Shown: positions 1 through 12,500, numbered from the stretch's first letter. The stretch is 64,000 bases of DNA from Jacaranda mimosifolia (GCA_018894105.1 CM032120.1:26310710-26374709); one strand, 5' to 3'. Numbers and translations are program-made. Notes: a model not told the origin generated them from the letters alone.

Positions 1-591
1 GGTGGCAATAGGGTATTTATAACCTTTTTGGAAAGGCTGATATGCCCACAATGCCCATGCATATACAGAAGTGGCTTTTGTCTTCACCTGGGACCTTTCG
101 GTCTTCTTCATCTCGTGTACTATTTCAGATGGCGCCTCGTCCAAGTCCACAGAACATGACGGTACGAAGGAGGCGCGCACTACCAAGGCACTATAGAAAA
201 GCAGTACTAGTAGAGGCATGCGTCATTAATGCAGAGGCATGCATGTCAGAACATTCAATACGGCAAAGAGGTTGTCATGTTTATTCGACCTCCTAGGGTC
301 GAAATGAACATTTGCCTATGAGTCATCTGGGCATGCTCTAGTCGAAAAAATGGAACTCTATTGGATTCAGATATCTCCTTGGTTGAGTGCTGAATAGACA
401 TTATCGATCTAGTAGACCATAGTATGGTTGACTTGGCAAAGTGTGCATACTCGTGCGGGCGAAAAGGCCCAGTGAGGTTGGGTCTGATCGATCACCAATG
501 GGTTGGGCCTGAGCTAATTGGATTATCCCACGTCATACCTTTTGTCTAGTCGAGTGTTATTATATTGGACTTGTTGAGCTATTCCATATCA
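1..591 (-). mobile_element. LTR fragment of a Tat-type gypsy element, cut by the window edge
   Basis: This stretch resembles the LTRs of the element at 40857-44140 in the same orientation. It has the motif gggtatttataacc near position 11, the run cattaatgcagaggcatg near 223, and it ends in attccatatca at 581-591. That is the reverse complement of the TGATATGG LTR start seen in the other copies. No polypurine-tract complement (agtcccccc) follows position 591, so 591 is the outer edge of an upstream LTR on the minus strand or of a solo LTR. The short open frame at 42-296 lies inside the LTR and is not a gene. The rest of the element, if any, is to the left of the window. Confidence 0.7.
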
Positions 592-2740
592 CTTACTTTT
601 CATCCTTTTTATTTATCTCTCTCAACTTTCGCTTTACACAAAAATACCATTGTCAAACTTCTACAAATATATTGTTTCTGCCCTTTATTTTAAATCTCTT
701 TATAATTCATATTAGATTATAACAAAAATATATTTCTTATGTATTATTATTCGCTTGCTTGCTTGCTTTGTTTTTGTTATATGCTATAGTTTCACTTCAT
801 GATGCATTAAATATATTTTTTATATCCATATTTAATCTTGTAATATTTTGTAAGAATTTATGAATTTCTTAAATGTTGTGTTGATTATGCTTGGAGCTTC
901 CCACTTGTTTAAAATTCACATAATGTTGTTGAGTTTAAAAAAAAAAAAAATTGTGTGCACATTTTATAATAATCAAGTTTAATATATAAAATCATCGTTT
1001 ATTTCTATGAAATATCAGACATTAACCCGAATTTGACGCTAGTAAAATATTAAATGAAGGCAATGAAAATAAAATTTACGAATTATCTTATAACAATATT
1101 CTAAAAGAAATACATCGATAGCTATTCATACATACTGCAATACTATTTCAACGGAAATTTAATTTTAAAAATAAATTTTATCTAGAAATTGGGATTTTAT
1201 TTAAAAATATTTAAAAGGTAATAAGAGGGATAAATTTAGAGTTGATCCCTCAGCCCTATTGACCCTCAACAACTCTGTAAATAAGCACTTGTGGGTTGTG
1301 CCCTTCACCTAACCGTAAATGGAATGAGATCTTTTTGGAGTGACATCCATCCCGTTCGTTTGCATATTTGAAGACTATTTTAAATTTTAACGGTATTTGA
1401 AGATAAAAAATTATTAATTTATATATATATATATTGAAAATATTATTTATTTATTTTTCTAAATTTCTTCTAAAAATTTACTACATCATCCGATTATCAC
1501 AAGAATCAAATACAAATTCAATTTTAACATTACAATACTCACAATAATTTCAAAACAATTAAAATGTTATAAAAAATATAAATTACCTTACTTTTAAATC
1601 GTAATAGTTGTGGTCAAGACATTCAAATACAATCTTATTTTTATTTTTAAAAATATAACTATTTTTTTTCAATTGTTAAAAATATTAAAAACCAAAAATA
1701 AAAATAAAAAACATAAATAGGTCCTTATAATTGGATTCAGATTTAAATTTTTATATTTAATTCAAGTCCAACTGTTGACAATACTAAAATAAGCTCATAT
1801 TTAATTTATGCAGAATAATTCCATTTTTTTTTTTGAATAAACATCCTCACTCTAAAGTAGGGTGCAACAATTGGGCTGGATTAATTCTACTTCAGGAAAA
1901 ATCTTAAACTCAAGGTTGAACTTGAAACATACACACTAGGTTCCAATTTGAGCTCGAATTCAATGGGTATGATTTTTTGAAATTGAGCTTGATTTGACTT
2001 AATCTGGTTAAATTGGCTTTGAGCCATTGCAAGTTCAAGCGTGACCTCAAGCTCAAAATCCAAAAGCTTTAATTTAATAAAATGATAAAAAAAAAAATTA
2101 AAAGCAAAAACATATATTACAATACTTTTATCCATTTTGAATATTGTAAATAATCATAAATAAACTCACCAAAATTACATCATAAAGTTACATATATGTA
2201 TTGCTAATATAATATATATTAACAAAATTAAAAAAATAGTAAAGTTATATTTTAATTCGACTCATTTGCACTACTCTTGCTTCAAGCTCAATCATATTTT
2301 TGGAAAATTAATAAAACTAACAGATTTATAAAAATAAAAATAAAAAATTAATAGTAAAAAGATGAAATGAAAATGAAATGAAGCTAAACAGGCCTTTAAA
2401 TTAAATTTTCTAATAATCTTTCATTACATTATTCAAACTTATTTAACCACATAAATCTATACTATAATATATAAAAACAGGAATTTTTTTGTTTTTCACA
2501 ATTCTACAATGTTGATTGAATTTCAAATTCATAAACTTTTTAGTTACTTTAAATAATTTAATTCATCTTATATAAAACTTTCCAACCAATCATCCCTTTC
2601 TTTTACTACAGGAGATTGACAGGACTAGGCAAACAAAGGATGTAAACAATCAAAACAAAACAACCCTTAAATCTTAAGCAACGCAACTCCCATGCAAGCC
2701 ATCCCTTTCTCTCTTTACATTACAAGCTATATATCATCCG
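592..2740. other. AT-rich intergenic DNA
   Basis: No gene is visible. The DNA is AT-rich with A and T homopolymer runs and many stop codons in all frames. A stretch around 1860-2310 is rich in agctcaa/gagctcga words and resembles 34270-34740, so it may be a decayed dispersed repeat (listed separately). Confidence 0.7.
1855..2310. repeat. Decayed GAGCTC-rich dispersed repeat, copy A
   Basis: It starts near agggtgcaacaattg and contains repeated agctcgaattca, attgagcttg, caagctcaaaat and cttcaagctcaatc words around an AT-rich core. A second stretch at 34270-34740 starts agggatgcaacaag and carries the same kinds of word, including gagctcaaaat, again around an AT-rich core. The resemblance was judged by eye. 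Ends and class are not determined. Confidence 0.35.
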
Positions 2741-2747
2741 TATAAAA
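2741..2747 (+). promoter_or_regulatory. TATA box of the RING-H2 gene
   Basis: TATAAAA lies 80 bases before the ATG at 2827 and is followed by a pyrimidine-rich leader (ttcttcctccccacttct). The spacing suits a plant core promoter with a short 5' UTR. An upstream TATATAT at about 2729 is an alternative. Confidence 0.5.
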
Positions 2748-2826
2748 CCCTCCTTCCACATTTCTTCCTCCCCACTTCTACTCACCAAAAAAAAGCCATT
2801 CATAGATACTTATAAGCAAAACAAGC

Positions 2827-4061
2827 ATGCCTACAATTCGACGTCCCCCCGTTATCATCAATGGAGTTCCCAGGACAAGAACATACCATTACTACTGGTG
2901 CCGCCGCTGCCAGCGTTCCATCAGGACCACCACCGCCAACCCCGCTGAAGTCCTCTGCCCTCGTTGTTTAGGAGAAATCAGGCACGAGCTCGACGTTTCT
3001 AGGGCCAGACCTATTCTGGAATCCCGCCTGGAACCGTCTCCAGGCGCCCGTGTATTGGATTCCTTGGCACAGATGTTGGATCCTTCAACCAGGCAGCAGA
3101 ATCGTGGCCCGAATGAGAATAATCCAGGTGGCAGCCGGCGCCGGGCCTGGGTGTTACTTCAGTTCATCGGCCCTGATCAGCCCGCCAGGCCTGTTTCCCC
3201 GTCTGAAAACATATTACCTCCGCCGCCAGGGAATATTAACTCCAGGGGAAACGACTTTTCTCCTGATCAGGGATTGGAAGAGTTGATCCAGGAATTGACT
3301 CAAAACGACAGGCCTGGACCTCCGCCAGCTCCTGAATCACTGATTGAGGCCCTGCCGGTGGTGGAGCTGAGTGGTGAACATTTGAAGAATGATTCGTGTT
3401 GTCCAGTTTGCAAGGATGAATTCCAGGCCGGAACTCAAGTCAGGAAGCTTCCTTGCAAACATTTCTATCATTCTGATTGCATTGTCCCCTGGCTGCACAT
3501 TCATAATACCTGCCCAGTTTGTCGGCACGAGGTACGAGGATTATCAAACATTAATGATGACAGCTCTCAAGATGACTATATTGCTGAAGATTTTCCTTAT
3601 GGAGAACAAGAAAGAAACAGGGATTCTGATCAAAACTGGAGCTGGACGCATCTCTTCTCATTGAGGCCATTCAGTTTGGTCCTAAATTGGGCACAGCTCT
3701 GTCTGGATTTTCTTGATGATAGAGTTAATGTTCCTCGTGGAGGTAAATATTTTTACAAAATCCTTAAAACAAATCTTGCAAGTATTTGCAACGACTTCAA
3801 GAAAATGCTACCTAAATTTTAATTTTTGAAAGTGGTGCTTCTATTTTAATTCTCTAAAATTAATATAAGCTAAAAGCAATTTTCACTTAATTTCCGCAAC
3901 TTCTTGATACTTTTAACTACTATTTTCAAACCCTATCAATTTTCACATCGATTTTTACTTTTGAAAAAGCAAAAGCTCGATACGTCAACTTCTAATTAAC
4001 AATGGCCATATGTGTTGTCTTGACAGGTAGCCCGTGGTGGCGCTCTTGGGGCATTCCTTAG
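2827..4061 (+). CDS. RING-H2 E3 ubiquitin ligase (RING1/RDUF-like), two exons
   Basis: Predicted exons are 2827-3742 and 4027-4061, giving 316 residues. An N-terminal zinc ribbon (C25, C28, C44, C47) is followed by a low-complexity linker. A RING-H2 finger spans residues 192-232 (C192-C195, C210-H212, H215-C218, C229-C232), with a Pro directly after the final cysteine pair begins (C229-P) and W222 in the E2-contact position. In this family the finger recruits an E2 enzyme and moves ubiquitin to a substrate, which cannot be read from the sequence. The open frame runs on to 3822 without splicing, but a good donor (G|GTAAAT at 3743) and acceptor (TTGACAG, 4026) join in phase to give the tail GSPWWRSWGIP. 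A WWRSW tail is characteristic of this ligase family, which argues for the spliced form; a 331-residue intron-retained form is the alternative. The start is the first ATG after the TATA box. Confidence 0.88.
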
Positions 4062-4994
4062 CCTCAGGTCTGTTTCTTCCAACTAACACTCAATTTTAAG
4101 GTAAAATTATATCCAGACTAATATTAGTTGATGAGACTAACATGAACGAATGAGGGAATTTTAGCAGACAGCAGGTATGTGCATTTTCATATATCCAGAC
4201 ATCCATTAACATTAATCCTTTGCTATTTTACACACACAGAAGCACATATATAACATGCCCATTATGCTGCATGCTCAAGAAGATTTTGTTAACATCTCCG
4301 AACTTGTGGATTGATGTGAAATTTAACAACTGACATTAGATTCTGTCGAAGTGCTTAAAATAGAATAATATGAAGCTGTCTGAAATGAATGGAGGTAGGC
4401 CTTGAAGCACCACAGATTGGAGCAAATAGCAGCACTGCAACTTCCCCAAGTAAATTGGTTTGGAATTAGCGGATGAAACATGGATTTGGAATAGAAGACG
4501 CAAGGCAAGATTATAATCTTGTCTTGAAACCGGATAACCTTGTCTGAAAACTAAGTAAACAGGATTAGACTTACAGTGTGTACAGAGATAACTATTTGCT
4601 TATATGATCTACCTAACATTTTCATCTTATTGGTTTGGACTTTGAGTTCAAGAAACAAGTCTGGCCATACTTTGCCTTTTAAAATTTCAAATGAAAAGAA
4701 AATACCTAAAAATAAATTTTAGGTATATTGTAGCTCTAATTCTTATACTTTTTTAGCTTAAATAAAATAAAGTCAGTTTATTCTGAACCCAGTTGGCTTT
4801 CCTATCCAGTTTTAAATTATCAGCATCACTATTGATAATTTTTCAATTTTGAAAATCTCAACAAAATATTTTTGAATTATCGCAAATCAAGTCAAAATGT
4901 GAAACATAAGACCATTGGAGATAAAAAGGTACTGATTGCAATGCAACATACCTTTTTGTTTTTTCCCCCAATTTATCATATTATTTCAAAAAAT
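4062..4994. other. 3' flank and intergenic DNA
   Basis: No coding signal is seen. The minus frame at 4323-4508 has no recognisable features. The first few hundred bases probably hold the 3' UTR of the RING-H2 gene. Confidence 0.6.
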
Positions 4995-4997
4995 TTA

Positions 4998-5332
4998 GGG
5001 AATGTTTGATTATGTTTTTGATGTGATTTTATTATGTATTTTGGTATAATAAATTATTAGAGAATGTGAAAATTGTGTTTGGTATGTTTGGGGAAAGACT
5101 TTTTTTTTACTGTAGCAATTAAATTGTTGTTTTTTTATTAGATTTTTGGGATGAAAATGAAATTGAATGATTTTTTTTAATATTAGAATAATAATAATAA
5201 AATACATATGATGTATATATATAATATATGTACGTATATATTGGAAAATATATGTTTTGAAAGAAAACTGAGGGTATAATTGGTTATGTTTCCCAAAACA
5301 ATGTTGTTTGGGGAAATATAACAAACATTCCC
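4998..5332. mobile_element. Harbinger/Tourist-like MITE with TTA duplications
   Basis: The left end GGGAATGTTTG (4998) is the exact inverse of the right end CAAACATTCCC (ending 5332), and the inverted repeat continues imperfectly inwards. The element is flanked on both sides by TTA (4995-4997 and 5333-5335), the target duplication typical of PIF/Harbinger elements. It is 335 bases long, AT-rich and has no transposase, as expected for a non-autonomous element. The minus open frame across it (5010-5324) is not a gene. Confidence 0.8.
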
Positions 5333-5516
5333 TTAGTCAGTTTATGTTTATTTTTCAAAAGAATTCAATTTTCTGCATTTGTTCATATTTTAGCATTTCC
5401 AAGTATGGTAGTTAGTGTTTAAATGAGGAGAACATATGAGTTGAAGATCATTAGTAAGAATTCTATCCTACTTTTTTCACTTTCTTCGGAGTATCTAATT
5501 TGCATCGCAAAAGGGA

Positions 5517-5850
5517 ATGGTGCGATCACCAATGTCATTCAATCCCAAGTACTCCATCCCCATATTTAGAGTTGGGGCCACACCCACCAACCACCTCATA
5601 TCCACCGCCGCCGTCGCTCTCCGCCTTCGTGACGCCCTCCGCCGCCGCCTTCATCTGGGCTTCCTCCTCCACTCCTCCCTCAAGGTAAAGAGGAAAAACA
5701 TTATCAACGTACAGTAAGAATCCCTATTTCTCATTTGCTCAATTACCCCAGCAGACGTGAATAAAGCTGCTATAGCTAGGTGTAATTTGATGTTATGAAG
5801 TAGCTTTTACTTGCTTCGATATAAGCTTCACATATATATATATATATATA

Positions 5851-5881
<31 letters not shown>

Positions 5882-8800
5882 TTGTAATTTTTGTTGAAAT
5901 TGGAAAATTATATTAGGTTTAGTGATTAGGATGCGTTTTCCAGAATTTCATGATTTAAAGATGTGAGAAACTCTAGAAAATTGGTGGAGAGTGCAAGGAG
6001 AAAGGGCTTTTGCTGAAGATTACTGCAGCTTTCCCACACTGTTTGACTATCATAGACACAAAGTATCCTAGTAAAAATCAGTCTCTAGTCTGTCACATAA
6101 ATGAATGAATTGGAAAAGACTATGGTGGATCGTGTTTATTAGAAAATGACTGAAAATTTAATCTTTGTTCTGTTTGAGATATTTGTTTTAATTGCAACAA
6201 AAGTTGTTTTTCTTGTGTTTCTTTTCTTTTCTGAACTAATCTGCAACCCTCATATGCTCATTGTTGGTGCTATAAGAGATACTGGTTTTACAATGTGGAA
6301 GGAATGCGTTGTTTAATCTGGAAACTGGTTATAGCATATAACGTTTCCATAAGGTCGTGGTTCAACAAATCATGCAATGAAATCTGTTAAATGATTTGAT
6401 ATGTGTGAAGAACTGGAATTAATCAGCTGTAATACAGCTTTAGAATTGATATTATCTTGTGATTTAGACATGGGAGGTTACATGGCATTTGTCAGTCTTA
6501 CACTAGGAACAGCTTCTAAAAAACGATTATACTAATCAGGGAGGCATTTGCATCATGTGAATATCATCCCTTCAAGGTTTGTTCATCATGTTGTTAATAT
6601 CCAAGAATCTTCACTGAGTTATGCTTTTTGTACAGAGTATCTCTCATCTTGGTGATGTGCCTCGTTTGAAGGATATATGTCATGAAAGGGCCCTTCAATT
6701 GGCAGGTTTTAATTGTTTCCAATGGTCATTCAATGCTTTGTCTGCTACCTTGATGAGCTTGAGTTTCTTCAATGGGGATGAAAGTAGAGGTGGTTCTAAA
6801 GATTTTGGGAAGCCACAGTCAAGGACATCTAGAAGAGACTTATTTGATGGAAGGCAATGGACAAATGTCCTCCTTGCTGCTAATGTCTTGTGAGTATCAA
6901 TACCTCGTAGCTGTGTTTAGGATCATCTTTTTTTGTTAGATCATTATATAATGCTACTACTGCTAATCCGCCCCACCTCCCAACCAAGAAAAGGTAAGAA
7001 AAAGATGATGAAGCACTGAAAAGAGAGTACAGATGAAGAGCTAAAAGTTACTCCTGTTTCTGAATTTATATGCAGTGTGTATATAGCACAATCCGTATCT
7101 GATGGCAAGCTCTTATTTTGGGGAGCCAAGGTCTGACTTTTAAGTTCTCATCCAAGCGCTGGATTATCACTTTCATGTTGTTATTTTCAGTGTTAACCTT
7201 ATTTCCCTCCTTATCTTTGCAGATTAATAGTCTCATTAGTGAAGGGCAGTTGTGGAGGCTAGCTACATCTTCCTTTCTGCATGCAAATATTGGGCATCTG
7301 CTGGTTTGATTTGAATAGTACTAATAAAAAGCATGGTTTTTGATTGACATTTGACATGTTCATTGAGAAGATTTATGTTTTTTCAGGTCAACTGCTATTC
7401 TTTGAACTCAGTTGGTCCTGCTGTTGAGAATGTATGTGGTCCTAGAAGATATCTAACAATATACATCAGCTCTGCAATTGCAAGTAAAAACTGGCAACCC
7501 TCTACATTAGATAATTCCAATTTTATCTCAAAATTCAATTCGTTTTTTATGAAGCCCTTTGGCGTGCATCAGGTTCAGCAATGAGTTATTGGTTCTGCAA
7601 TGCACCAGCAGTTGGTGCATCAGGAGCTATTTTTGGATTGGTAATCTCCTGACCTTTAAAAACACGAGCGTTTCTTGACATTCTAACGTAAAACTCAACT
7701 TTATTTTCCTTCAGATGCAATTTGCTTGTTAAGCTAGCAAACTAATTTGAAACTTCCTTCTGTTTGCTATAGCTGATTTTAAGACAATGCAAAATTCCTG
7801 GATGAAAAAACTCATCTCTAGTTTCAGTGCATCTTTAATTGGTTAAATGGTGGCATGATCAGGTTGGATCATTTGCTATGTTTGTCCTGAGGCACAGAGG
7901 CATCATCAAGGGAACTGAGGGCGATCTGAAACATATTGCTCAAGTGATTGTCTTAAACATGGTACTGCTCACCTTTTTCAGGGCTCAAAAACTAAAAGCC
8001 CTACATTACACTCTTAAGCCTGCAATAGGCCTTTCATTACTTCTTCTGTATAGATGGAGGCAATGTCCTGAATCTTTTCACATTGCATTATTGGGTTTGT
8101 TGAGTACAGAAGCTATGCCAAACTTTTATCATCTGCTTTTCGGATACTTAACTGAAGTTCGCCTAATGAAAATGAGCATCTCCGGTGCAGGCTATTGGGT
8201 TGCTATCTCAAGGCATCGATAACTGGGGCCATGTAAGTTGATCGCTAACTCATAGACATATCTGCATTTATACATAAGGCATTTCCAAGAAGAGCCACTT
8301 GTTGGTTGGTATTGCAGAATGCAAACATAATAACTAGGTGCTTTTTAACTTGATCTATGAGATGTCAACTTTTGCATCTCGGAATCATGGCTGAGAATGG
8401 CTTTTATATTAGTATGTTCTTCATCTAGTTTTCATGCTTCCGTAAATCATGGTTAATCTTGATCATCAAGGAAGCATTTTGTTTTTCCTGTTTCTCATGA
8501 TGACATACAAACATTACACTAAAGATGACTAGGACAAAGTTGGAATTTTCATCTTGAGATCCAACTTGAATTTTTTCGAAGAGTAACATTGTTAATATTC
8601 TTAAAAGCAAAATTTTAAGTTTGATAAAAACAAATGTATGATATAACTTTATATAAACTTAGTAAAGGGCAACTGTTCCTACCAGCCGAGCAATGGAGGC
8701 TTATCACAGTGCAAGTGATTTATGTTGGTCTACTCTCCAATTGAATCGCATTAGATAGTCCTTATGTGTCAAAAATTTCATCAGAGTGCAAGTGATTTAT

Positions 8801-8995
8801 GTTGGTCTACACTCCAAATCCCATTTGATAGTCCTTATGTGCCAAAAATTTCAGGTTGGAGGGTTGATAGGTGGAGCTGCTGTCTCTTGGCTTCTTGGCC
8901 CTGCATGGGAGGTTGAATCTACCTCCCGTGATGGCAGAAAAATTCTTACAGACAGAGCACCAATTTTTTCTCTCATCAAGAGACATCCCAAGTAA
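5517..8995 (+). CDS. RBL10: Plastid rhomboid-like protein RBL10, nine exons
   Basis: Predicted exons are 5517-5684, 6636-6889, 7076-7130, 7223-7303, 7387-7483, 7573-7640, 7863-7961, 8191-8232 and 8855-8995. They total 1005 bases and 334 residues, with all phases closing. The first ~120 residues are basic and Ser-rich, like a chloroplast transit peptide. The rhomboid core has the motifs [21 protein letters not shown] with the catalytic Ser at about residue 235, and DNWGHVGG with the partner His at about 288. In Arabidopsis RBL10 sits in the chloroplast inner envelope and affects lipid metabolism; its protease substrate is unclear. Both catalytic residues are present here. The assignment to RBL10 and not RBL11 rests on remembered motifs such as the conserved tail [15 protein letters not shown]. 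An alternative in-frame Met lies at residue 6. The last intron holds a duplicated splice-acceptor region (8709-8854). Confidence 0.88.
5832..5883. repeat. Compound microsatellite (AT)n(ATT)n
   Basis: A run of TA dinucleotides passes directly into ATT trinucleotides within the first intron of the RBL10 gene. It is a likely length-polymorphic site. Confidence 0.9.
8709..8854 (+). repeat. Tandem duplication of the last RBL10 intron's 3' end
   Basis: Copy 1 runs from gtgcaagtgattta at 8709 to tttcatcag at 8784. Copy 2 runs from gtgcaagtgattta at 8786 to tttcag at 8854, just before exon 9. Both copies contain gttggtcta, tagtccttatgtg and a candidate AG acceptor. The inner copy is the acceptor that keeps the reading frame. 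Using the outer one would add 70 bases and shift the frame. Confidence 0.8.
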
Positions 8996-9505
8996 AGCAA
9001 GCAATCTTCAACCAACATGTACATTTGTTAAATCTGAGTTGCCTGGTTATAGAGATTGATATATTTCCAGTTTCATCTGCCTAGAAAATAGGCCAAGATT
9101 ACATGTTGGAATATAATTCATTTCTTAACTGAATATATAAATTTCTACTCTTGTTTTGTTAACATCAGTAGCGTCATCATTCTGCTTCTCCTTCCTTGCA
9201 GATGTTCAGAAAAAACCCGTACATTTTACAGTTTGTTCTTTCGGAAACCTGCAAGGGAAGCAAGCTATTCACTATTTAGATGGCATGCTATATTGGGAAG
9301 CCATTCCCTTGGGAAAATAACATCCCACATGATCCCGTAAGATTGTCAAGTAAGCAAGGCCCGCCATCCTTTTGGCTTTGACCTCCAAGTCTCCTGCTCC
9401 TTGTCGACTTCTAGGTTTATCAACCAACACACTCCACCAGCAAAACTGTTGGCATATATATAAAACACGTCCAGAGAACTACTTCAGGCAGCATGCAGAT
9501 ATCAT

Positions 9506-12500
9506 CTAGGGTATCCATAGTTGGAGAAGAAATGTAAGGAGACCATTTAAGTAGAACCATCGAATCCTCTCAGCACCTGCTACAAAAGCTGCAAATATGC
9601 AGAATCTGTTAGTCTGCAAATCAAACGCAATAGGAATATTTTAAATCAGATTTGTTAAATGAAGGCAATAATAAAACAGATTGCAATATTTGGAATGATT
9701 CAATACAGAAGCAGGCAAGTCGCATTTCTCTCCACAAACAAGAGGCCACCGATCAAGACAAAACCCCAGCAAGGCAATGGAGAAGCAATAGAATAGAGTA
9801 TGAGTAAAAAGATGCATTAAGAAGGATTGGAAACTGTATAGAAGCATAGTTTACCATAGAAACTCCTTTTTAGCATGGGTGGGGGCATTGAGGTGTTAAT
9901 GTTATACCATCTGTACGCCCAGAGCTTTTTTGTATGTACCATATGCCATAACACTCTTCCAGAGCAGGAAGTACTTATCATAATGATTGCATGATCAGTG
10001 TGTGCAAAATTGTGGCCAATGATGTAACAGAATTTTTACTACATGCAAGAATTATAGTATCACTAGCTAGTTCATATGGTCTGTGTGTTGTTATTAGAAA
10101 GTGAGAGAATTCAACAGTTTTTTCAAAGTCCTTCCAGCAAATCAAGGAGGTACATGCTTCATCAATACATTTAGTTGCATCAAGTCCTAGCACTATTTCA
10201 AAGAGGAACATGACATGCTAAATCATCGTCCATCAATTAAAAGCTTTCTTCTAAGAAACTATATCAGACAGCAAAGGCCTTACATGTTCAGCAAGAATTA
10301 CAAATAAATTACTTTTTGTCCGCAAGACACTATCCTCATGCATCGTGCATGACTTTGCTAGCAATAGTTAGCAATCCCATCACTTATTGGGATGGAATTC
10401 CATAGATTTAGGGCAACCCAGAAGTAAGTGTTATGTCAATGTCATTAATCAACCAATCTACAGAAATATTATTAATAAAAAGAAAAAGGAACTAACAAGC
10501 AAATAATCTATATCAACTTTATGACATCTAGGCTGAGAGGTATTGACTTACATGAATGGCCAGATGCAAAAGATGACGAAAGATGTAGTGGAGATGCCAA
10601 ACCTTTCCCACTCCTTTCGTCTGGACCTGGAGAACCATGTGCAGCACCAGGAAATGGAGAATGACCAGGTGAAGTCTGAGGTGCTGGAACTGCTAAAGGT
10701 GATCCATTGGAGGCATGTGGTGATAAATTAGGAGACATTTGGTCAGGATGAGAAGTTGGAGGTGGACTTGGTGGATCAGTAGAACCACAAGGTGGACTGC
10801 CTACTGAGGGTATAGGAGATTCAGAAATTGGAGATAAAGAATAGTAAGGGACATTCTGTGGACTAGGTGCAGAAGGTTGGCTTGCCCCAGATGGTTCAGA
10901 GGCATAACAGTTAGAACGAGGTGGCAGCGAATGATGAGTGTTGGGTGAAAAGGGAGGATAAGATGGCGCCATAGATGTTCCAGTATCATAAATTTGCTCT
11001 GGAGATGGAGCAGGTGCTGGTGCGTGAAGTGAATGCTTTAAAAATGATGACAAGCTAATTTCATTAACTTTCCCAAAAACAGAGTGATCAAGACCAAGAT
11101 TTTCTGTAGGAGGAGACCTAGTAATTATTTGAGCCAGCTCTCTCAATCTCTCTGGCAGTATTTTTCCTAGATTAGATGCAACTGAAGCTTCAACTGTAAC
11201 TGGAGGATCTCTTGTCGAGCCTTGTTTGTTTGTTGCCTGTATGTACACCACCTGTATCAAGACAGAGAAAAAAAGACCAAAAAAAAAAATCAAAGAACTT
11301 ATTTGGTGGGATGTAAATAAATAAATCTAAAAGAGTCTCAACTAGGTGGCATCAAAAGTTCCAAATGTAAAGTTGAAAAGGGTTAAGGAACAATATCAAT
11401 GAAGGGAGTTACAGTTGACATACAATTAGGAATTCCAAATTTGGAAAAGTTATCAAAGAGTAGCCTCACATAGAATCCTTCTAGTCAATATGTCCAATAG
11501 AAATGCTGTAACTGATCATACTTATTATTTGGAAAAGACTTAGCGAAACGCAAATTAATTCAAATTGTATGAGCTAGGTTGAGGTGCTGTAAATATGAAG
11601 AACAGGTTGCAATAGCAGATGCACCAAGGTTGAAGATATTATGACCTAATGCAGCATAACATGATAAACTTATCTAATAATTTTGACGATTCCAGGTAAG
11701 AGAAACTAAAAAGTCAGCCACTGGCACTACCTGACACTACCTAAGATAGAAATTAACTTACCTCATTGGGCATCAGATGCAATCCCAATTTTAGTTGTTC
11801 TTTCAACTCTGGAAGATTTTCCTTTATGTCATAAATTGAGCTATTTAGAGTGAAATTGACAAGGGGCTGAGATATCAAAGCAGCTTGCTCTGGCATTATG
11901 GTAACCCCACCAGGAAATTTTAAAATCTCAAATGAAGAGGGCTTTCCAAAAATTGTGGAGGTTAATGTCAAATTGAACTGTCGAAGGAATATTTCTATTA
12001 AGGATGGTCTCAACAAACTCAAGGCCACTGGATTCATTGTACTATTTATTGGATCAGGAAGGAAGCCAAACACCACATCTGTCCAGTTAGATAAGCTTGC
12101 CTGGTGCATGGACAGAACAGCAACCTGTGAAAAATCTGTGATTGTCAAATCATTCCTCTTTCTGAATTGATGACAGAAAATGCTAGTACCATATAAAGTG
12201 TAAACTTGAAACAGACCTGCAAGGAAGGGACACCTATCTCCTCATTGATATCATATTCTAATCTGGTGATGTATGGTTGAAGCTTAGAAACTGGTTTCTG
12301 AAGCTTGAAATATGATTGAACTGTGGCTGAAATAAGAACCAGATTATAATTCAGAAAGGGAATCAAGATTTTAAACAAACATCTCAAGAAACACCTCAAA
12401 GCGACATATTATTATTTTATTTTTATGTTTTCTTTTTTCCTTTCTGTATGCTTTTGAGAGACAAATCCTCTTAAAGATTGAAGAAAAAACCAAATACAAA

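Noticed and set aside
42..296. Open frame of 84 codons at the left edge
   Set aside because: It lies wholly inside an LTR related to 43289-44140 and has no recognisable features.
5010..5324. Minus-strand frame of 104 codons
   Set aside because: It coincides with an inverted-repeat element with TTA duplications and is AT-driven.
10543..10989. Frames on both strands opposite the proline-rich exon
   Set aside because: They are shadows of the biased Pro/Ser codons of the minus-strand gene.
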